Shown here: piece after piece, positions 59,395-64,000 of the stretch | How positions within the stretch are numbered: the first letter of the stretch is position 1 | Layout of the letters: each line of letters starts with the position of its first letter | Assembly: GCA_019351975.1 (NCBI GenBank) | Contig: JABBOG010000009.1 | Span: forward strand, 1 to 64,000 | DNA from: Acidobacteriota bacterium | GTDB lineage: Bacteria; Acidobacteriota; Terriglobia; Terriglobales; Acidobacteriaceae | DNA length: 64,000 bases | Direction: 5' to 3' | Position numbers and translations under genes: made by a program | Notes under the pieces: generated by a model | Database searches by the model: none | Told to the model about the DNA's origin: nothing | Seen by the model: the letters and a program-made list of their open reading frames with translations, nothing else

Positions 59395-60270
59395 ATGACT
59401 CAGACAATCCGCAAAGCAGTGATTCCCGCAGCCGGTTTCGGCACACGCTTCCTTCCCGCCACCAAAGCCACGCCCAAAGAGATGCTTCCCCTCGTCGACA
59501 AGCCTCTCATCCAGTACGGCGTCGAAGAGGCCGTCGCCGCCGGCTGCACCGACATCATCATCGTCACCGGACGCGGCAAAACCACCATGGAAGACCACTT
59601 CGACCGCTCCCCTGAGCTCGAAGCCACCCTCGAAGCGCGCGGCAAACAGCAGCTCCTCGACCTCACCCGCTCCGTCTCCCGCCTCGCCCGCATCAGCTAC
59701 GTCCGCCAGCCCGAAGCCCTCGGCCTCGGCCACGCCGTCCTCATGGCCAAAGAGCTCGTCGGCAACGAGCCCTTCGCCGTCATCCTCCCCGACGACATCG
59801 TCGACGCTACCGTCCCCTGCATGCAGCAGATGGTTCAGGCCTTCGCCGAAGTCAACGCCTCCATCCTCGGCTCCGAAGTCGTCGAAGGCGACGCCATCTC
59901 CCTCTACGGCTGCCTCGACTGCGTCTCCACCGGCCACGACCCTCGCCTCAAAGCCATCCGCAACCTCGTCGAAAAGCCCAAACCCTCCGAGGCCCCCAGC
60001 CAGAACGCCATCATCGGCCGCTACATCCTCACCCCCCGCATCTTCCAGATGATCGAGCAGCTCAAGCCCGGTAGCGGCGGCGAACTCCAGCTCACCGACG
60101 CCATCAAGGCCCTTCTCCAGCACGAGAAAGCCTTCTGCTTCCAGTACGAAGGCAAACGCCACGACGCCGGAGACAAGCTCGGCTTCCTCAAAGCCACCGT
60201 CGAGCTCGCCCTCAAACACAAAGACCTCGGCCCCGACTTCCGCGCCTGGCTCCAAACCCAGCACTTCTAA
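59395..60270 (+). CDS. galU: UTP-glucose-1-phosphate uridylyltransferase
   Basis: A 291-residue enzyme making UDP-glucose for envelope glycans. The nucleotide-binding loop is PAAGFGTRFLPATKATPKEM (residues 11-30), with IQYGVEEAVAAG, the sugar site VRQPEALGLGHAVL, ILPDDIVDA and VEKPKPSEAPSQNAIIGRYIL, all typical of bacterial GalU. The start is the ATG at 59395 (MTQTIRKAVIPAAG), with AGG just upstream; a TTG at 59377 is less likely. It supplies precursors that would serve the polysaccharide-type genes elsewhere in the window, but there is no operon link. Confidence 0.96.
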   Translation: MTQTIRKAVIPAAGFGTRFLPATKATPKEMLPLVDKPLIQYGVEEAVAAGCTDIIIVTGRGKTTMEDHFDRSPELEATLEARGKQQLLDLTRSVSRLARISYVRQPEALGLGHAVLMAKELVGNEPFAVILPDDIVDATVPCMQQMVQAFAEVNASILGSEVVEGDAISLYGCLDCVSTGHDPRLKAIRNLVEKPKPSEAPSQNAIIGRYILTPRIFQMIEQLKPGSGGELQLTDAIKALLQHEKAFCFQYEGKRHDAGDKLGFLKATVELALKHKDLGPDFRAWLQTQHF

Positions 60271-60301
60271 GGGACCTCTGCTTAAGTCCGTTTTCTGAAG
60301 G

Positions 60302-60321
60302 GGACGGGCTTCAGCCCGTCC
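60302..60321. repeat. GGACGGGCT-TC-AGCCCGTCC hairpin, REP-like
   Basis: A perfect nine-base stem 31 bases after the galU stop. It may end galU transcription, but GGGCTTCAGCCC-type hairpins are also common as dispersed REP-like elements in Acidobacteriota (general knowledge). Confidence 0.55.
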
Positions 60322-60425
60322 GTAAATCATCCAGGAATGAATGTGGCTTCAACCACGGAGGAATGCTTCGGACTTGATCAGATCTTCCCTGGAGCGGATT
60401 GGCTGATCTTGCAGAGCGCTTCTGA

Positions 60426-60469
60426 GGGCCGTAGGCCCGTGATATACCAGCCTGGGGCGGAGCCCCAGG
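60426..60469. repeat. Two adjacent hairpins: GGGCC-GTA-GGCCC and CCTGGGGC-GGA-GCCCCAGG
   Basis: Perfect stems of five bases (60426-60438) and eight bases (60451-60469), linked by GTGATATACCAG. The layout of paired REP-like hairpins resembles RAYT-associated repeats, but no RAYT gene is in the window. Confidence 0.55.
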
Positions 60470-60632
60470 TCTGCTTACCTCGTTCATCAAACCACTGATG
60501 CCAGTGCAGCTTAACCGCAGACAGAAGCCCTCTTCTCCCCTGAATTTCAGCATCCTCCAACAGCCCAACCCCTGCCACACCACACCATCAACAAATCCGC
60601 TCAACCTGCGGCGCTGCATCTACGCGAACCCG

Positions 60633-60656
60633 CCTACCAGGGATATCCTTGGTAGG
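60633..60656. promoter_or_regulatory. 24-base palindrome upstream of fhs
   Basis: CCTACCA-GGGATATCCT-TGGTAGG is symmetric except for one pair. It lies 41 bases before the fhs start, where an operator would act; a dispersed repeat is the alternative. Confidence 0.4.
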
Positions 60657-60696
60657 GTGCTGATGCATTCCTATAACCCCACCCTCTGAGGATCTT

Positions 60697-62346
60697 TTGA
60701 AGAAAAACCTGCTGCCCATTGAAGCCGTCGCCGCCAAGCTCAACCTGCCCGAAGCAATGGTCGAACGCCGCAGCCCCATCAGCGCCAAGCTCAGCCTCGA
60801 TCTCCTGAAGACCTCCCCCCGCGGCGACCGGCGCGGCAAGCTCATCCTCGTCACCGCGACCACCCCCACCGTCTCCGGCGAAGGCAAAACCGTCACCGCC
60901 ATCGGCCTCGTTCAGGGCCTCGAACGCATCGGCAAAAGCGCTATCATCTCCTCGCGCGAACCCTCCCTCGGCCCCGTCTTCGGCATGAAGGGTGGTGCCG
61001 CAGGCGGTGGCCGCTCCCAGATCGAACCCGCCGAAAAGATCAATCTCCACTTCCACGGCGACTTCCACGCCATCACCTCCGCCCACAACCTTCTCGCCGC
61101 ACTCATCGACTCCCACCTCTTCCACGGCAACGAACTCGACATCGACCCCACCGCCGTCACCTGGCCCCGCACTCTCGACATGAACGACCGCGCCCTCCGC
61201 AACGTCGTCCTCAGCGTCACCGCCCCAGCCAGCGCCGACGCCCCGCCGAAACGCCACCGCGACGGCGACAATCGCCCCAGTGGCTTTCTCATCACAGCCG
61301 CCTCCGAGATCATGGCCATCCTGTCCCTCGCCAGCAGCCGCGAAGACCTCCGCCGCCGCATCGCCCGCATCATCATCGGCCAGAACCGCAACGGCGACCC
61401 CGTCACCGCCGCCGACCTCCGTGCCACCGGCCCCATGCTCGCACTCCTCTCCGAAGCCCTCCTTCCCAACCTCGTCCAGACCACCGAAGGCACGCCCGCC
61501 ATGGTCCACTGCGGCCCCTTCGCCAACATCGCCCACGGCACCAGCTCCGTCGTCTCCCACGAAATCGGCCTCCGCCTCACCGACTACGTCGTCAACGAGA
61601 CCGGCTTCGCCTCCGACCTCGGCTTCGAGAAGTACATGGACCTCGTCATGCCCTCCTCCGGCATCAAGCCCTCTCTGGCCGTCCTCGTCACCACCGTCCA
61701 GAGCCTCCGCAACCAGGGCGAAGGCGACCTCCAGCGCGGCTTCTCCAACCTCGAAAAGCACATCTCCATCGTGCATGGCTTCCATCTCCCCGTCGTCGTC
61801 GCCATCAATCGCTTCCCCAACGACACCGACGCCGAACTCAACACCCTCAAGGCCTTCTGCGAAGCCCACGATGCCTCCTTCGCCCTCTCTGAAGCTTTCA
61901 CCAAGGGCGGCGAAGGTGCCGCCGACCTCGCCCGCAAAGTCGTCGAAACCATCGACGCCAACCCCAATGTCGCGCCCATCTCCACCTACAGCCCCACCGC
62001 CTCCGTCACCGAGAAGATCACCGCCGTCGCCCGCTCCGTCTACGGTGCCGACGGCATCGAACTCAGCGAAGCCGCCCACCAAAGCCTCGCCCGCTTCGAG
62101 CGCTGGGGCTTCGGTCACCTCCCCATCTGCATCGCAAAAACCCAGTACTCCCTCTCTGATAACCCCAAGCTGATGGGCGCTCCCACCGGCTGGAACCTCC
62201 ACGTCTCCGACATCTCCCTCTCCGCCGGCGCAGGCTTCCTCGTCGTCATCTCCGGTGCCATGATGCTCATGCCCGGCCTCCCCAAAGCCTCCCGCGCCCT
62301 CGACATCGACATCGACGAAAACGGCGACATCACCGGCATCTCCTAA
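60697..62346 (+). CDS. fhs: Formate-tetrahydrofolate ligase
   Basis: A 549-residue enzyme making 10-formyl-THF from formate, THF and ATP. The P-loop-like ATP site is TPTVSGEGKTVTAIGL (residues about 56-71), followed by REPSLGPVFGMKGGAAGGGR, DFHAITSAHNLL and ITAASEIMAIL, all family signatures; the C-terminal GAGFLVVISGAMMLMPGLPK is typical. The start is the TTG at 60697 with GAGG five or six bases upstream; no in-frame ATG fits. A short basic insertion (APPKRHRDGDNRPSG) replaces the usual loop before the ITAASE motif. Single gene. Confidence 0.96.
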   Translation: MKKNLLPIEAVAAKLNLPEAMVERRSPISAKLSLDLLKTSPRGDRRGKLILVTATTPTVSGEGKTVTAIGLVQGLERIGKSAIISSREPSLGPVFGMKGGAAGGGRSQIEPAEKINLHFHGDFHAITSAHNLLAALIDSHLFHGNELDIDPTAVTWPRTLDMNDRALRNVVLSVTAPASADAPPKRHRDGDNRPSGFLITAASEIMAILSLASSREDLRRRIARIIIGQNRNGDPVTAADLRATGPMLALLSEALLPNLVQTTEGTPAMVHCGPFANIAHGTSSVVSHEIGLRLTDYVVNETGFASDLGFEKYMDLVMPSSGIKPSLAVLVTTVQSLRNQGEGDLQRGFSNLEKHISIVHGFHLPVVVAINRFPNDTDAELNTLKAFCEAHDASFALSEAFTKGGEGAADLARKVVETIDANPNVAPISTYSPTASVTEKITAVARSVYGADGIELSEAAHQSLARFERWGFGHLPICIAKTQYSLSDNPKLMGAPTGWNLHVSDISLSAGAGFLVVISGAMMLMPGLPKASRALDIDIDENGDITGIS

Positions 62347-62401
62347 CCGGCCGGGCCAACCCGTCCCGCCCCAAGACTCGCCACCGACTCCCAAAGAATC
62401 C

Positions 62402-62427
62402 TCATCCTTCGGCGAAGCCGGAGGACC
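62402..62427. repeat. Diverged copy of the TCATCCTTCGGCGAAGCCGGAGGACC repeat
   Basis: TCATCCTTCGGCGAAGCCGGAGGACCTTCTT follows the plan of the 48764 and 56205 copies but with its own hairpin CTTCGGC/GCCGGAG. It lies just after fhs. Confidence 0.6.
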
Positions 62428-62481
62428 TTCTTCACTGTCTCCCGGTACACGAATCCCGCCACAGACTCACGTACCCGCAAC

Positions 62482-62513
62482 AAAAAAAGGCCGGGCCCCT
62501 GGGGAGACCCGGC
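62482..62513 (-). terminator. Intrinsic terminator of the zinc dehydrogenase gene
   Basis: On the minus strand GCCGGG and CCCGGC pair, with an inner CCCC/GGGG stem, followed by CTTTTTTT. It begins 22 bases after the stop at 62535. Confidence 0.85.
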
Positions 62514-62534
62514 GTCGGTAAACTTTGAAAATCT

Positions 62535-63704
62535 CTATGCGGCGGTCTTCATCCCGTTCGGATGCAAGATTACCTTCGTCCAACCATGATCGCGGTCGTC
62601 GAAATGCTTATACGCGTCCGGCGCATCCTCCAGCGGAAGCTCGTGCGAAATGATGATCGACGGGTTCGCCTTCCCTTGATGGATAAGGTCGCGCAGCCGC
62701 CGGTTGTACGCCTTCACGTTGCACTGCCCGGTGCCCATCTTCTGCCCCTTGAACCAGAACTTGCCGAAGTCGAACGCAATCTCGCCCTTCTTCGCCAGCT
62801 TGTCCTCCGCCCCCGGATCCTTCGGCACAAAGACGCCCACAACCCCCAGCGTTCCCGTCGCCTTCACTGCATCCACCAGTGAATTCATCACCAGGTTCGG
62901 CACCTCTTTGCCTGCCGCGTTGTGGCACTGGTATCCAATGCACTCCGCGCCGCAATCCGCGCCCCATCCGCCCGTCAGTTCACGGATCTGGTCGCCAATC
63001 TCGCCATCCATCGTGTCAATCGGCGTCGCTCCAATCTGCTTTGCCAATGCCAGCCGGTCCTTCTTCCCGTCCACCACAAAGATCTGGCTAGCTCCCTGAA
63101 TCCGCGCCGACATCGCCGCCATCAGCCCCACGGGCCCGGCGCCAAAGATCACAATCGACTCGCCCGGCTGCAGGTTCGCCAGCCGCGTCGCATGCCATCC
63201 CGTCGGGAAAATATCCGACAACATCACATAGTCATTCTCTTTCTCATCCGCGTCCGGCGGCAGCTGCAGGCAGTTGTAGTCCGCATACGGCACCCGCAGA
63301 TACTGCGCCTGCCCGCCCGCATACGGCCCCATTCCTGCAAATCCATATGCTGCTCCTGCCATGCCCGGCATCACCTTCGGGTCCGCGCACGTCAGGCAGA
63401 ATCCCGACAGCCCACGCTCGCAATTGGCACAGAATCCGCAGCCGATATTGAACGGCAGCACCACTTTATCGCCCTTCTTCACCGTGTCGACGGCCTTCCC
63501 AACCTCTACCACCTCGCCCAGATTCTCGTGCCCCAGAATCTTGCCCTTCTCCACATCCGTACGCCCCTCGTACATATGCAAATCGGAGCCGCAAATATTC
63601 GTCGTCGTCAGCTTGATCACTACGTCCGTGTACTTCTCAATCTTCGAGTCTGGAACATTATCGACAGAAACCTTCTTCGGGCCGTGATACACAAGTGCTT
63701 TCAT
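62535..63704 (-). CDS. Zinc-dependent alcohol/formaldehyde dehydrogenase (glutathione-independent type)
   Basis: A 389-residue medium-chain dehydrogenase. Catalytic zinc ligands are Cys38 (NICGSDLHMYEGR) and His59-Glu60 (LGHENLGEV); structural zinc cysteines are Cys89, Cys92, Cys95 and Cys103 (GCGFCANCERGLSGFC). The NAD site is VIFGAGPVGLMAA. The long insertion PGMAGAAYGFAGMGPYAGGQAQYL and the CIGYQCHNAAGKEVPN loop are typical of the formaldehyde dismutase/glutathione-independent formaldehyde dehydrogenase group, whose NAD is often tightly bound. The start is the ATG at 63704 with GAGGA five bases upstream. It converges with fhs. Confidence 0.93.
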   Translation of the reverse strand: MKALVYHGPKKVSVDNVPDSKIEKYTDVVIKLTTTNICGSDLHMYEGRTDVEKGKILGHENLGEVVEVGKAVDTVKKGDKVVLPFNIGCGFCANCERGLSGFCLTCADPKVMPGMAGAAYGFAGMGPYAGGQAQYLRVPYADYNCLQLPPDADEKENDYVMLSDIFPTGWHATRLANLQPGESIVIFGAGPVGLMAAMSARIQGASQIFVVDGKKDRLALAKQIGATPIDTMDGEIGDQIRELTGGWGADCGAECIGYQCHNAAGKEVPNLVMNSLVDAVKATGTLGVVGVFVPKDPGAEDKLAKKGEIAFDFGKFWFKGQKMGTGQCNVKAYNRRLRDLIHQGKANPSIIISHELPLEDAPDAYKHFDDRDHGWTKVILHPNGMKTAA

Positions 63705-64000
63705 CAAATTCCTCAGAGCGCGACATCTCGTTCAGCCAACGCTGTTCTCGTGCGAAAGTGGGTAGAAGATGCGGCGTGCGTACAGCCTGCATCGCGTGTC
63801 GTTCGACATAACGCTCATGCCCGTCGCGCAGGCCCCTCCTGCGCAACTAAAGCTGTGATGCATGTATCGCCATCCGAGGTGGTCTCAACCATAACCTCAA
63901 TCGGCAACCGCCCACACAAGCAGTTGTATCCCAACCAACACCCTCATTCACCGCGCGAACAAACCAGCACCCATACGTCTTCTACGACCCAACACCACCC
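63705..64000. other. Right-edge non-coding region
   Basis: 296 bases upstream of the dehydrogenase gene, reaching the window edge. I see the ribosome site next to 63704 but no gene, hairpin or repeat that I can support in the rest. Confidence 0.5.

Larger units (their letters stand above)
60271..60696. other. Intergenic region galU-fhs with several GC-rich hairpins
   Basis: 426 bases without a credible gene. It holds three short perfect hairpins (60302-60321, 60426-60438, 60451-60469) and a palindrome (60633-60656). The stretch between 60322 and 60425 shows nothing I can name. The fhs promoter must lie near its 3' end. Confidence 0.6.

Noticed and set aside
60634-62394. 586-codon minus-strand frame opposite fhs
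   Set aside because: Same kind of shadow; Gly/Asp/Glu/Val-rich sequence with no motif, fully antisense to a certain gene.

Overview
The window looks like chromosomal DNA of a GC-rich Gram-negative soil bacterium, most probably Acidobacteriota (Acidobacteriaceae/Terriglobales). This is inferred from family content and not from a marker tree: a VWFA protein of the acidobacterial type, carboxypeptidase-regulatory-domain secreted proteins, a TonB-dependent receptor with an N-terminal carboxypeptidase-like domain, a DUF885 peptidase, Tat-exported ferritin-like lipoproteins, many glycoside-hydrolase-type secreted proteins, and small dispersed GTCATCCTTCGCCGC / GTCATTCCCGAAGG repeats between genes. 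I see no rRNA, tRNA, CRISPR array, prophage or complete insertion sequence. Coding density is high and most genes are monocistronic or in short operons.

Layout. 1-6.9 kb: end of a surface protein; nusB with a lumazine synthase (ribH) fused to a VOC domain; a lipoprotein; a glycine-rich secreted protein; two tandem paralogues with a carboxypeptidase-regulatory domain and an unrecognised C-terminal domain; an enoyl-CoA hydratase. 7.2-16.8 kb: a four-gene RND efflux operon (adaptor, two different HAE1/MdtBC-type permeases, outer-membrane lipoprotein) whose start and stop codons overlap as ATGA. 16.8-19.2 kb: two tandem ferritin-like Tat lipoproteins. 19.5-22.0 kb: aldo/keto reductase, VOC protein, AraC regulator. 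22.1-27.6 kb: HscA chaperone and 2Fe-2S ferredoxin (Fe-S assembly), then PEP carboxylase. 27.6-37.1 kb: esterase, MBL hydrolase, amidohydrolase, MFS exporter, MurQ, RuvB, VWFA protein.

37.2-40.6 kb holds the least familiar locus: a hairpin-rich leader, a tiny YVDPGSG membrane protein, a protein with a kinase-like N-terminal half fused to a methyltransferase, and a membrane-anchored alkaline-phosphatase-superfamily protein. This looks like a cell-envelope glycan or lipid modification unit. On the other strand, 40.6-46.6 kb carries a TonB-dependent receptor, a small secreted Cys/His protein, a GH27 alpha-galactosidase and a GH79-like protein that seems to have lost both catalytic glutamates. 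46.8-52.1 kb: FmdB zinc ribbon, membrane protein, LOG-family protein, GatB, formate/nitrite-type transporter. 52.1-64 kb: Mfd with a long C-terminal linker, DUF885 peptidase, aldo/keto reductase, GalU, formate-THF ligase and a zinc formaldehyde/alcohol dehydrogenase.

Start codons were often moved inward from the longest frame using Shine-Dalgarno sites, signal peptides, family N-termini or paralogue alignment; the reason is given per gene. Several genes have a TAnnnT box 5-9 bases before the start and no Shine-Dalgarno site, suggesting leaderless mRNAs. Functions are assigned from motifs read by eye; no database search was run.
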